Positions 18,139-28,000 of a stretch of 48,110 nt of DNA are shown here, one piece after another. Position numbers and translations under genes: made by a program. The notes below the pieces were generated by a model that had not been told where the DNA came from, searched no databases, and saw only the letters and a list, made by a program, of their open reading frames with translations. The DNA comes from Chloroflexota bacterium (GTDB lineage Bacteria; Chloroflexota; Anaerolineae; Promineifilales; Promineifilaceae): contig PDQY01000104.1 in NCBI GenBank assembly GCA_002746795.1, forward strand, positions 1 to 48,110, in the 5' to 3' direction. How positions within the stretch are numbered: the stretch's first letter is position 1; each line of letters opens with the position of its first letter.

Positions 18139-18618
18139 ATGAGTATGAATTTTAAAGATCGATGGGAAAAAGATGAGAACGGTAAAGAGTTCATATTTAC
18201 CGTTGAAATGCAACGCCGCTTGAGCCAAAATGGATTGGCCGTGGAGCCTGCTAATTTGTCGCAACTTGATATTGCCCCTCGGGCACCGAAACAAACAGCT
18301 GATACCTCATGGCGATCAACTGAGTCTGTTGACGGTCCAAGCGAACCAAAAGAGGATTTGAATACCTTTGACATTCAAATTGATCCCCAAACTGGAAAAT
18401 ACATTGGTCGGATGAAATGGTACAATTTAAAGAAAGGGTATGGCTTTTTAGTTCGCGGGGCTGGCGAAGAGATCTTTTTCCATAAATCAAGCACAGTTGG
18501 TCGTCCTGAAGAGCTGAAAGAGGGGGAGTGGGTTCTCTATGACATTGAGGAAACCCGCAAAGGGCCAGAGGCCACGGAAATTGAACCGTATGAGGGGGAT
18601 ACGTCTTTAATTAGTTAA
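18139..18618 (+). CDS. Cold-shock-domain protein with an extended N-terminus
   Basis: Its role is probably single-stranded nucleic-acid binding. In this 159-residue protein the C-terminal part (about 92-150) is a cold-shock domain: GRMKWYNLKKGYGFL contains RNP1 and EEIFFHKSS contains RNP2. The family minimum is about 67 residues. The N-terminal 85 residues are extra. They include a short helical piece (VEMQRRLSQNGLAVEP) and a polar, Pro/Thr/Ser-rich linker without recognisable homology. CGGAGAC precedes the ATG. A terminator follows. The role of the N-terminal part is unknown. Confidence 0.85.
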   Translation: MSMNFKDRWEKDENGKEFIFTVEMQRRLSQNGLAVEPANLSQLDIAPRAPKQTADTSWRSTESVDGPSEPKEDLNTFDIQIDPQTGKYIGRMKWYNLKKGYGFLVRGAGEEIFFHKSSTVGRPEELKEGEWVLYDIEETRKGPEATEIEPYEGDTSLIS

Positions 18619-18662
18619 CAATTGGCGGTTTTCCGCAAACAGTAAAAATTTTTTTGCACAAT

Positions 18663-18707
18663 AAAAAGACCAAGGTTTACGTTATTGAAGCGCCTGGTCT
18701 TTTTTTT
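18663..18707. terminator. Terminator after the cold-shock gene, probably bidirectional
   Basis: AAAAAGACCA (18663-18672) pairs with TGGTCTTTTT (18695-18704) and extends inward with GG/CC. T runs flank it on both strands, so it may also end the minus-strand reductase transcript. Confidence 0.85.
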
Positions 18708-18838
18708 GTTTTAGGGGCAGCTTATTTTGCGTCATGAGTTGGTTGTATTTCGTGTAGCGAGTTAGCGCTGCTGTGTGTTTGTTCTGTAGTTACTTCGTGT
18801 AGTCAATTACCTTTTGTATAACAAGTCAACCCAAAGCT

Positions 18839-18914
18839 CGTAGTGCGCACTTTAGTGCGCTGTCTTTACGTGCTAAAGCACGTACTACAAACTAACTTTC
18901 ACGTACTACAAACT
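18839..18914. repeat. Tandem REP-like hairpins and a direct repeat
   Basis: The spacer 18619-18925 holds the terminator, then T/G-rich sequence and this element. Hairpin 1 is GCGCACT-TT-AGTGCGC (18845-18860). Hairpin 2 is TACGTGCT-AA-AGCACGTA (18867-18884). Read in inverse orientation hairpin 2 is GTAGT-ACGTGCT-TT-AGCACGT, the same layout as GTAGT-GCGCACT-TT-AGTGCGC with paired (compensatory) base changes. A 15-base direct repeat, CACGTACTACAAACT, occurs at 18879-18893 and 18900-18914. Confidence 0.75.
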
Positions 18915-18925
18915 GAGGTACGTTT

Positions 18926-20440
18926 TTAACGATTCCAGGCCAGCCATTTATCAAACACCTTCGCTACTGTTGGCGTTAACCTTGTGCGATTCCAGGCATC
19001 GGCCGTTTTGCGGATCGCTTCTGCCAGGGTGGGGTAAGGGTGAATGACTTGTTGCATGGTATTCAGGCCAAGTTTGCCGACCATGGCCAGGGTGACTTCA
19101 CTGATCATATCCCCGGCGTGGCTGGCGACAATTGTCGCGCCTAAAATCTTGTCGGAGCCTTTCTTGACATGGATCTTGACGAAGCCTGCTTCTTCACCAT
19201 CTGTCCGCCCCCGGTCGATCTCTTGGAGGTAAGTGGTGTAGGTGTCGATTTGAATGCCTTGCGCTTCAGCCTCAGCTGGATAAACGCCGACATGTGCTAC
19301 CTCGGGGTCTGTGTATGTCACCGCAGGAATTGTCAAGCTGCTGAACTTTTTGCGACCCAGGAACAAGGCATTTTGCAGGACGATGCGGGCGGCGGCATCA
19401 GCTGTATGTGTGAATTGATAGCGGAGAGCGACATCCCCAGCCGCGTAAATGTTTTTGTTGGTTGTTTGTAATTTGTCATTGACGGTGACGCCTGTTTTCG
19501 TGTATTCAACTTGAGCCACACCTAACCCTAAATTCTCTACATTAGGACACCGCCCCACGGCCAGTAGAATTTTATCGACTAACACCGTCTCCGGGTGGCC
19601 TGCTGTTGTGAATTCGATGATTTTTCCTGCCTCAGTTTGCTGAATCTGGGTGATGTTGGTGCCTAAACACAAGTTGACCCCGTCTTTCTCCATCTGCTTT
19701 TGCACGATGGCGGCGGCATCCCTGTCTTCACGCCCTAAGACCTGGGGCAATATGTCGAAGAGGGAGACCTGAGTGCCCAGTCGCTGCATCGCTTGAGCCA
19801 ATTCTGAGCCGATGGAGCCAGCGCCAATTACGGCCAGACGTAACGGCCGTTCTGTTAACTGAAAGAAGGTCTCGTTGGTCATGTAGCCCGTCTCAGCCAG
19901 CCCGGGAATGGGGAGCTCTGCCGCCCGAGAGCCGGTCGCAATGACTGCCTTCTTAAACTCGATGGTCTTGCCACCCACAGCAAATGTGCTGCCGCTGGTA
20001 AATTTGCCTTCGCCCCAGAAAACGTCGATGCCCATGCTGGTGAAGCGAGCGGCTGAATCATGGTGGCTGATGTCGGCGCGAATCTTGCGCATGCGTGTCA
20101 TGACTTCGCTAAAATTGGCGGTGGTGCCTTCTGGCACGTGTATGCCCAATTGCGCCGCTTTCTGAATATCGCCAATGACTTTTGCGGAACGAATTATTGC
20201 TTTTGAGGGTACGCAGCCAGTATTGAGGCAATCGCCGCCTAGCAGATGTTTTTCCACGAGAGCCACTTTGGCACCAACGCCGGCTGCCCCCACGGCGCAA
20301 ACCAGTCCTGCCGCTCCGCCACCGATGACAAGGAGATTATAACGGCCGTTTGGCGCTGGATTTTGCCACCCGGATGGATGAACTTGTTCAATCAGTTCAC
20401 GGTTGTAAACATCATTGGGGAGAAGGGTAACTTCAGACAT
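18926..20440 (-). CDS. FAD-dependent pyridine nucleotide-disulfide oxidoreductase, mercuric-reductase-like
   Basis: From the ATG at 20440, preceded by GGAGTG, it has 504 residues. A longer frame to 20563 overlaps the upstream gene and is unlikely. It begins with an unusual 35-residue lead, then the FAD motif VIGGGAAG (from about 38), the redox pair C71 and C76 in GGDCLNTGCVPSKA, a second Rossmann motif IGAGSIGSELAQ, and the C-terminal interface HPYPTLAEAIRK with the active-site histidine. It lacks the N-terminal HMA domain and C-terminal vicinal cysteines of true MerA. It is therefore a MerA/lipoamide-dehydrogenase-like reductase of unknown substrate. Coupling to a TVP38/TMEM64 gene, as here, is a known arrangement of such reductases. 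Confidence 0.88.
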   Translation of the reverse strand: MSEVTLLPNDVYNRELIEQVHPSGWQNPAPNGRYNLLVIGGGAAGLVCAVGAAGVGAKVALVEKHLLGGDCLNTGCVPSKAIIRSAKVIGDIQKAAQLGIHVPEGTTANFSEVMTRMRKIRADISHHDSAARFTSMGIDVFWGEGKFTSGSTFAVGGKTIEFKKAVIATGSRAAELPIPGLAETGYMTNETFFQLTERPLRLAVIGAGSIGSELAQAMQRLGTQVSLFDILPQVLGREDRDAAAIVQKQMEKDGVNLCLGTNITQIQQTEAGKIIEFTTAGHPETVLVDKILLAVGRCPNVENLGLGVAQVEYTKTGVTVNDKLQTTNKNIYAAGDVALRYQFTHTADAAARIVLQNALFLGRKKFSSLTIPAVTYTDPEVAHVGVYPAEAEAQGIQIDTYTTYLQEIDRGRTDGEEAGFVKIHVKKGSDKILGATIVASHAGDMISEVTLAMVGKLGLNTMQQVIHPYPTLAEAIRKTADAWNRTRLTPTVAKVFDKWLAWNR

Positions 20441-20489
20441 AAAAACACTCCAAATGTGAAGGCAAAAATCAGAAGGAAAAAGGCAAAAT

Positions 20490-21193
20490 TTACGCTTTGT
20501 TCTTAGCTGCTTCCCGTTTTTTGAGGAGGCGAGAAGCGCCCATGCTAACCAGAATGAGAACAATAGAGAAAATCAGCACTGGTGGATTAACTTTCAGTTC
20601 GCCAGCCAACAGCTCATCTAAGGTGCCAAAAGAAGTACCGAGCAAGACAAAGGAGATGGTGCCAGGGATAGAGCCAATGGCGGTCGCCAGCAGGAAGGGC
20701 AGCCATTTGATGCGCAAAAAGCCCGCTGAGTAGTTAACCAAATCATAAGGCAGGAAGATGAGGCGCATCAGCAGAACAGTCTCAAAGCTGTTTTCACGCA
20801 TACGTGTGGTGTATTTTTGAATGAAGCCGGCACTGTCTCCATTATCTTCCAAGATACCTTGCCCGAAGAAATAACCGATGGCAAAGGCTGCCATGGCAGA
20901 GCCATTGGCGCCAACGATAGTAAAGAGAATGCCCATGGGACCAAACAAAAAGCCGCTGAGAACAGTTAATATCGTGGCTGGGAAAAAATCAGGGGGCGCA
21001 GCCAATAGATAATGATATACAAAAGCGGCCCAACTGCACTCGTCGTGAGCAAAATGGCAATGTTTTCCACTGAATCAGCCAGCGTTAAATCGTTTGCTTG
21101 CCCGTAATAGACATATGTGCCCAGAACAAGTAGCCAGAAAGCCAACGTGACGAGTTTTTGTCTATGCTGGCCTAGAAATAATGACTTGATCAA
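20490..21193 (-). pseudogene. TVP38/TMEM64 (VTT-domain) membrane protein split by a frameshift
   Basis: This would be a polytopic inner-membrane protein of the DedA-like VTT superfamily, about 234 residues if joined. The first frame (TTG start at 21193) gives an N-terminal segment ending GPLLYIIIYWLRPLIF and then runs to an early stop at 20966. The second frame continues with FFPATILTVLSGFLFGP and the remaining conserved core, including GSIPGTISFVLLG. The two join at a run of six T on the coding strand (20983-20988). One more T, or a -1 shift, restores IFFPATIL. It overlaps the DUF1997 stop by four bases (TTGA). It could be a sequencing error, a real inactivation, or slippage. Confidence 0.8.
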
Positions 21194-21738
21194 TTTGGCT
21201 GTCTTTCGGCTTGCCAGCGAGAGAAGTCTGCTATGGAGGATTCGATGAAATGTTCGGCAATTTCGCGCATGCGATGATTGGTGATGTTGTTGGCGATTTT
21301 GTCCACCATTTTCCCGGGCATGAAACGCATCCCTTTAGGGCGTGGCGGCTTGGCTTGCATGGCAAGGGCATACTCAACACGGGTTTCGTTTCCTTCGGCG
21401 TGGAATTTGGCTTCACTGCTATAAAACCCACGAGTGGTGGTGGCGTTGATGGTGACATGGGTTTCGATGGGGGGGAGGTTTTCAATGGAAAGGATAGCTA
21501 TTTCGTAATTGGCGGGGGAAGCTTCCATACGCACATCACAGTAAACGTGTATGTGGTAGGTACCTAATTCGACTGTGTTGTAATAGAGCCTGTACTCATT
21601 ATTTAACTGGGTATCGATCAGGTCGATATGTTGTAAATAAGTAGCCAAGCGTTTCATGTCGCTGTAGAACTCGAAAGTGGTGTTTCGATCCGCAGGAAAC
21701 ATGAAGGAAAAACGGGCTTTTGCGGAAATTTTGATCAT
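21190..21738 (-). CDS. DUF1997-family protein
   Basis: This 182-residue protein of unknown biochemical function has an SRPBCC-like fold suggested by an N-terminal strand, the helix TTFEFYSDMKRLATYLQHI and long alternating strands. FMFPADRNTTFEFYSD matches the DUF1997 start. A late segment, KGMRFMPGKMVDKIANNITNHR, precedes the C-terminal helix. DUF1997 proteins are known from cyanobacteria and other phototroph-related lineages. It overlaps the TVP38-type gene by four bases and heads the three-gene minus-strand cluster. The 255-base region upstream, shared with the divergent phosphoribosyltransferase gene, is AT-rich with no promoter that I can place firmly. Confidence 0.75.
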   Translation of the reverse strand: MIKISAKARFSFMFPADRNTTFEFYSDMKRLATYLQHIDLIDTQLNNEYRLYYNTVELGTYHIHVYCDVRMEASPANYEIAILSIENLPPIETHVTINATTTRGFYSSEAKFHAEGNETRVEYALAMQAKPPRPKGMRFMPGKMVDKIANNITNHRMREIAEHFIESSIADFSRWQAERQPN

Positions 21739-21993
21739 GCGTGGTTTTGGGCTCTGTTTTGATAGGTTAGCTGTCAGTTGCTATCATTAGGAACACTGCT
21801 TTATCACTGTTCGCCTGAAAAAGGCATTTGGTTGGCGGTTACCATTAGATTATTTACAATCGTTTGATGACCTTATTTTACAAGCTTTTGTGAATATCAT
21901 AAATAGCATTATCATGCTGTTTGAACAAGAAAAATAATGTATTGCCAGGAACTGCAATACCCATAAGTTTACCCGGTAAAGGATATGTGACAA

Positions 21994-23346
21994 ATGAGTC
22001 TGTTTAATAATGAACGATTGACGAACAAAGTGTTTAAACTAGATGTGGAACGGATGCGTCGTGGCTGGTATTCAGATAAGTATTTTGCCAATATTTTAGC
22101 GATGTTGCAGGGGGTGAGTGAAGCAGGTGGCTATCAGGGGCAGTATGCTCGTGGCATTGGCCAAGATCCATTGGGATTAAATGTTGGAGATTTGGAGGTT
22201 GAGGTTCAGTTTTTTACGCGACGCCGGGGTAAGACGGTGATCGTGGGGGTGGATAAGGCGCTGTCGATGCTGCGGCATTGCACGGGCTATTTTGACGAGA
22301 ATGATGATTGGGTGGAAACGTGGTCGGCTTTGCAGGTAACGGCCGTTCACGATGGCTCTATCACCGAATATCATGGCGATCCACTCCAGGTGCAGCCAGT
22401 TATCCGTATTCACGGCCGTTATCGGGATTTTGCCTTGCTAGAGACGCCGATGCTGGGCATTCTCAGCCGCAGCAGCCGTATTGCCACTAATGTTTACCAG
22501 GTGTTACGGGCAGCTCGCGGCAAACAGGTGCTTTTCTTCCCGGCTCGCTTTGATTTGCATGAGGTGCAAGCGGCTGATGGGTATGCTTATGATATTGCGG
22601 TGGCGCGATTTAACCGGGAGTTTCAAGGGGAACTGCGCTCGCTTGTTTCGACTGATGCCCAAGGCGACTGGTGGGGGGGCGCTGCTGGCGGTACGGTGGC
22701 GCATGCCGCTATTGCCTGCTTTTTGGGCGATACGGCCGCTGCTATGATGGCTTTTGCTGAACACCGTCCGGCTGAAATTCCGCGCATTGCTCTGGTTGAT
22801 TTCAATAATGATTCGGTGAGGGACAGTTTGCGTACCATGAAGGGGATGTTTACCCGTTATGCGGAACGGATGGCTGCTGGGCAGCGGGATGAAGCGCAGA
22901 AATTTGTGCTGTATGGCGTGCGCCTGGACACTAGCGGCAGCTTGCGTGATGTGAGTGTGCCACCACTGGGCGATCCGGCGCTTGATTTGGGAGTGACGCC
23001 TCGTTTGGTGTTTAATGTGCGTCAGGCTTTGGACAGTGCCTGGGAAAGCTGGGATATATCTCCTGAGCAGGAAGAGATGGCGAAGGCTTACTGCCGCAAT
23101 GTACAAATTGTGGTGACGGGTGGATTTAATCCTGAAAAAATTGAGCGTTTTGAGAAATTAGGCGTGCCTGCTGATATTTACGGAGTTGGGTCTTCTTTGC
23201 TGGCAAATGATAAAAGGACGAATACTGATTTCACGGCTGATGTGGTGCGGGTATGTGTAAACGGCCGTTGGGTAGACATGGCAAAAATAGGGCGTGCCCC
23301 CACTGAAAACAGTGACCTAGAGCCTGTTGATTTGACTAATTTATAA
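21994..23346 (+). CDS. Nicotinate phosphoribosyltransferase
   Basis: It converts nicotinate and PRPP to nicotinate mononucleotide in NAD salvage. This 450-residue protein matches in length and order. It has an N-terminal YSDKYFANIL segment equivalent to the family TDxYxLTM, a central barrel with VDFNNDS, the phosphate-binding VRLDTSGSLRD, and TGGFNPEKIERFEKLGVPADIYGVGSSLL, which contains the PRPP-binding glycine loop. The histidine normally phosphorylated in PncB sits in a region (GGAAGGTVAHA) that is divergent, so the ATP-dependent mechanism is uncertain. It stands alone between divergent and convergent neighbours. It carries AACGGCCGTT at 22338 and 23260 and a near copy at 22411. Confidence 0.85.
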   Translation: MSLFNNERLTNKVFKLDVERMRRGWYSDKYFANILAMLQGVSEAGGYQGQYARGIGQDPLGLNVGDLEVEVQFFTRRRGKTVIVGVDKALSMLRHCTGYFDENDDWVETWSALQVTAVHDGSITEYHGDPLQVQPVIRIHGRYRDFALLETPMLGILSRSSRIATNVYQVLRAARGKQVLFFPARFDLHEVQAADGYAYDIAVARFNREFQGELRSLVSTDAQGDWWGGAAGGTVAHAAIACFLGDTAAAMMAFAEHRPAEIPRIALVDFNNDSVRDSLRTMKGMFTRYAERMAAGQRDEAQKFVLYGVRLDTSGSLRDVSVPPLGDPALDLGVTPRLVFNVRQALDSAWESWDISPEQEEMAKAYCRNVQIVVTGGFNPEKIERFEKLGVPADIYGVGSSLLANDKRTNTDFTADVVRVCVNGRWVDMAKIGRAPTENSDLEPVDLTNL

Positions 23347-23368
23347 ATCAGCAAGAAACCAGAGCAGA

Positions 23369-24874
23369 TTACTGGAGGTAAATATCGCTGAATTTGGTGG
23401 TGGCGTAGCGCGTGAAGGCTTGGTGGCTTAATGGCTTGCCGGTGACGCGCTGTACCAGCTCTTTGGGTGTGAATTTGTGCCCATGTTGGTGGATGTTTTC
23501 ACGCAGCCAGGCGAGTAGGGCTGTGGTTTGTCCTGATGCCAGTTCGCTCTCGATGGTTGGATTTTGGGAAACGGCCGTTTCCATGAACTGTGCCGCATAC
23601 AAATTACCGAGAGCGTAGGTGGGGAAGTAGCCAAATCCTGGGCGGGTCCAATGAACATCTTGCAAACATCCCTGGCTGTCGGTGGGGGGGATGATGCCCA
23701 GTAATGCTTCCATTTTGGTGTTCCAGGCATCTGGTAATGCTTTGGCGGCTATCTCGCCGTTTAGCATCGCTTGTTCTAGCTCAAAACGAAGGATGATGTG
23801 GAAGTTGTAGGTGAGTTCATCAGCTTCTACCCGAATGAAGGAGGGTTGTACTTTGTTGATGGCCAGGTAGAAATCTTCTGCTGTGGCGTTGCCAAGTTGT
23901 GTGGGAAAGGTTTCTTGTAATTTAGGGAAGTGAGCTTGCCAGAAACCACGATTGCGTCCTACAAAGTTTTCCATCATGCGGGATTGGGATTCATGGATAC
24001 CCAATGAGGTGCCGCGAGCTAAGGGTGTACGTGCCAAATCGGGGTGAGTGCCTTGCTCATACATGGCATGCCCAGATTCGTGCAAGGTGCCGAAGAGGGA
24101 GGGGTTGAGGAAGTCTGGATACCAGCGTGTGGTAATGCGGGCATCGTTCCGGCTGAAACTGGTGGAAAAGGGATGGACGACGGTGCTCAGGTGTCCTCGC
24201 TGGAAATCATAGCCAATGGCGGTTGCGATGTAGCGGGCAAATTCTTTTTGTTTAGCTACATCAAAGTATTGGTGTACCAGTTCATCAGAAACGGCCGTTT
24301 CCCGTTCTGCAATCGCCTGGCGTAAAGGAACCAACTCAGCTTTGCTCGCCTCAAAGATGGCGCGGACATCGGCCGTTTTCATGCCTGTTTCAAATTGATC
24401 TAACAGGGCGTCATATTTCTCATCTTCATACCCGTAGTAGTCGGCCAATTCCTGGCACATCTCAATCACCTGTTCCATGAAGGGGACGTAACTTGGGTAG
24501 TCGTTTTCGGCACGTGCTTTGACCCAGGCGGCATGAGCCTGTCCGCTTAACTCTGAGGCTCGCGCCACAAAATCAGGGGGCACTTTACGGGCGTCATCAT
24601 AGCTTTTCTTCAAATAGCGAAGCAGACTGGCTTCGTTGCTGTCATAGTCAGCACCCTTGAGTTCGGCTTCTGCATCTTCGATGAGTTGTCCCATTTCATC
24701 AGATGTAGACAGGGTATGGGTAAGTCGGCTGAGCGTCGTCATTTGTTGGACGCGCGCTTCAAGGCCTTTGGGCGGCATATTGACTTCTTTATCCCAACTT
24801 AGGACGCTTAATGCTTTTGTCAGATCGTGAATTTCGTAAACTTTATCCAGTAATGCTTGGTATTTGGTGGTCAT
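23369..24874 (-). CDS. M32-family metallocarboxypeptidase (carboxypeptidase Taq-like)
   Basis: This is a predicted cytoplasmic zinc carboxypeptidase removing C-terminal residues with broad specificity. From the ATG at 24874, preceded by AGAGGA, it has 501 residues, the normal M32 length. The open frame back to 24967 adds only spacer. The zinc site HESGH is at 265-269, followed by the conserved HESQSRMMEN block with the third ligand. Other family landmarks are the N-terminal LSWDKEVNMP, the DARITTRW segment and the C-terminal GYFPTYALGNLYAAQ. It converges on the phosphoribosyltransferase gene with a 22-base gap and no terminator visible there. Two AACGGCCGTT copies lie in it, both with the full GAAACGGCCGTTTC form. 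Confidence 0.93.
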   Translation of the reverse strand: MTTKYQALLDKVYEIHDLTKALSVLSWDKEVNMPPKGLEARVQQMTTLSRLTHTLSTSDEMGQLIEDAEAELKGADYDSNEASLLRYLKKSYDDARKVPPDFVARASELSGQAHAAWVKARAENDYPSYVPFMEQVIEMCQELADYYGYEDEKYDALLDQFETGMKTADVRAIFEASKAELVPLRQAIAERETAVSDELVHQYFDVAKQKEFARYIATAIGYDFQRGHLSTVVHPFSTSFSRNDARITTRWYPDFLNPSLFGTLHESGHAMYEQGTHPDLARTPLARGTSLGIHESQSRMMENFVGRNRGFWQAHFPKLQETFPTQLGNATAEDFYLAINKVQPSFIRVEADELTYNFHIILRFELEQAMLNGEIAAKALPDAWNTKMEALLGIIPPTDSQGCLQDVHWTRPGFGYFPTYALGNLYAAQFMETAVSQNPTIESELASGQTTALLAWLRENIHQHGHKFTPKELVQRVTGKPLSHQAFTRYATTKFSDIYLQ

Positions 24875-25005
24875 GTGTACAATTCCTCTCCAAGAGATTT
24901 GTAACTGGAGTTTACCGGAAAAACGGCCGTTTACCAATTCTCCATGATTCCCCGCCAGGGAAATCATGTCTAGACAGTCACTATGCGCTTAAGCGGTAAT
25001 AAAAA

Positions 25006-25040
25006 AAAGAGGTTGGGCAAAACAGCCACCCAACCTCTTT
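25006..25040. terminator. Strong terminator for the nuclease gene
   Basis: A perfect 12-bp stem, AAAGAGGTTGGG (25006-25017) with CCCAACCTCTTT (25029-25040), is preceded on plus by a run of A, which is a T tail on minus. It ends the minus-strand nuclease transcript. Confidence 0.9.
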
Positions 25041-25066
25041 CGTGACGCATGAAAGGCGCGTAAGAT

Positions 25067-28000
25067 TTACGGTTTCATAAGAACAGGCAGATAAACAGTG
25101 TGTTGTGTATTCACGGTGACGGTGACGGTGACGCTGTCTACAATGCCTAGCGGTGTATGTGACGGGCTGTTGAGTTCAGCTGTGATGACATGCGTGCCAG
25201 GGAGCAGATCAACCGTTGTGTCATAAGCCATAACGGCACCCATATCCACGCCATCTACCCAGATATGCCAATGTCCATCTGTGGGAATGGCAAAATCTGT
25301 GGTGGTGATGGTTACGGGAACAGAAACGGCCGTTCCGTCTGTGCTGATGAATACCTCGCCTGCTGTGGGGCTGGTAATGTTCATCGCAGGTAAGGTAATA
25401 CCCACGACAACTGGATCATGATCCGAAGCCCGGTATGGTTCTTCACCGTATAGAATGACATGTTGATTAGCTGTCTTGTATTCCATGTTGTAATCGAACG
25501 CAATGGGCTCGTCAGCATTGATATGCCAATCTGCAACATTATTAACTAGTGGCAACAAATCTGCACTGGCCAGGGCGTGATCAAGATAACCCCATTGACC
25601 ATCATAACTGTAACCATAAGCATCTGCACCCTGGAACAGCGAAACCAGATTGGTATAACCCGCATCTTCAATCGTTTGAATAGGGTCTTCCATGGCATAA
25701 GAATTCAGGTCACCCATAATCAGGAAGCGTTCAGTGTTACTGTTGGTGGGATTGGTTCCCAACCAGGTTGTCAAGATCTCTGCTGCTGTGTTGCGTGCGT
25801 TATTCCAACAGCCTTGCCCATCACCTTGATCAGCGTCATCTCCTGCGGCGCCGCGACACCCTTTTGATTTTAGATGGCTAACAGAGATGGTAATTTGCTC
25901 GTTCGTATCATTATTAGCGAAGGTTTGAGCCAGGGAGGGGCGATTGCGGTTGTCTTGATAGCCTGGGTCAAAACTGTTGTCCAAAATAGCAAAGGTGCCC
26001 ACAGGGGTAACTTTAGCTGGTTGGTAGATAAGCGCAACTTTGATGGCATCTGTGCCGATGACACCGGTGTCAATGTAGTCGTATGTTCCTGCACCGGCGG
26101 CATCATTTAAACCTTGGATCAAATCTTGGAGAGCGGCATCGAGATGATGATTTTCCATCTCCATGAGCCCTACAACGTCAGCATCCATAGCTATGATTGC
26201 ATTGATAATCTTGATACGCTGTCGAGCAAACTCTTCTGCTGTATCTGCCCCTCGGCAGTTCATGTCTTGCGATGGCCCGCAGATGGCTCCGCCATCATCA
26301 ATTGTGCTGAAATAATTGAGGACGTTGAAGCTGGCAACCCGCATATTGCCGCCTACATCAGTCGGAGTGTCCTGTCGGGTATTGGTGTGATTGAACACAA
26401 CTTCTTCAGTGGGGAAAACTCTGTAATCATCGGAAGAATCATTATTGTATTCGTCAACCACGCCAACAAGGCCATTGGGAGCTACGTCACCGCCGCGTAA
26501 GGTATTGGTGAAAGTCAATTGGGGCATTGGTTGCACAATGGGATCGACATTTTGTAATGGATTGCCGTCATCAATGGTGACAAAACTGCGGGAATTAAGC
26601 TCTTGCAAGGCGTTTGCAGCTAAGCCTGGAGTCACGACATTGGTAGGTTGAGCTAAACGGCCGTTTACTCCTAACTGAACTTGCCCATATCTGCCTAATA
26701 AGTAGCTGTTGGTAACAGTCAATTCATCTTCGATAGCGATGAGCATACCTTCGTAAAACTCCCAGTCATCACCCTCAGCTAAGGGCAGTGTGACGATGGT
26801 TGGGGTGACGGTATCCATACCGCATACAGCATGATTAGCGAGCGAACTAATTTCGGTCATGCCGGCATACTCAACGACAGTCCCTTCTACACGTACCACA
26901 TCACCTTCATCTACAGACTGAGTGTCATAGACGAAGATGCCTTCTGAAGTCATAGTGTCGCTGTCAAACTCATCGTTTTCCTCTTGAACATAATACCCGT
27001 TAAGTGTTGTTTGATAATCTCCAACCACCACACCTTCCACGACCACACGACTGCCTGCCAATGGTGAGGTCAGACCATCACCCTGCACAAAGTGAATAGG
27101 AATAGCTGGGTCATAGCAGGTACCAAAATCTAATGTTCCTACCTGGAAGCTGAAAGTGTGATCCGTAACCATAGACGCGCTGCTGCCTGTTACTTGGTCA
27201 GCTGCCACTGTCACATTGCACAGATCGCCGGTGGCGAAATTGGTTGTTGGTGTAATCGTGTAGCTGCTGGCTGGCCCTACCGGGGTAAATGAGCCGCTTA
27301 CGCTGCCGCTAATTGAGCAATTGATGTCAAACCAACTAGCTGTCACGGTGACGGGGATATTAAATTCAATGGAAATAACGGTATCTGTTAGAACGCCGGT
27401 AGCGTTATTTTCTGGGGTTGTACTAATTACGATAGGCGTATCTAAAAGGACTGCCACATCACTGCTGCGGCGCGGTTTTAATTGATGTGAGCCATTGTAT
27501 TCAGTGGCAAAGCCTACAACTTGAATTTCTTCTCCGTTAGCTCCACCTAAATTACATACATCAATACCTGTATCTTGATCAACATAGACAGCAGCGATTC
27601 CAGAGCCATCATCTACGTTAAAGCTGTAATTACCGTTGCAGTCGCTCAAATCGGAAATAGTACCTTGAATTTCTACAATCCAGCCCTCAACGCTGCCACT
27701 GTCCAAGGCATTGGTGGTCGTGACAATGGGGGTGACTTCTGCACCTGGGCCAAGATTGTTGAAATAACTGATGGAGCCGAGTTGCTCTTCGCCATTATAT
27801 GCCCCACGATTACCGATGATTTGCACGACATCACCATAGTTTACAGTGGGAACTAAGCCGCTGTCATAGACTGCGATACCGCCGCTGGCATCTTGCAATG
27901 CCCAACCTGGGTAGGAGAAGGTTCCCGGTACGTAGGTGACAGTGCCTTCTACGGCAAAAGTTTCACCTACATTGCCGGCACGGGCTGTGGCGATGGGAAC

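Noticed and set aside
18839..18914. CRISPR repeats considered for the hairpin pair.
   Set aside because: Only two hairpins, no regular spacers and no cas genes.
22504..23106. A 200-residue open frame on minus inside the phosphoribosyltransferase.
   Set aside because: Antisense shadow of a conserved enzyme.
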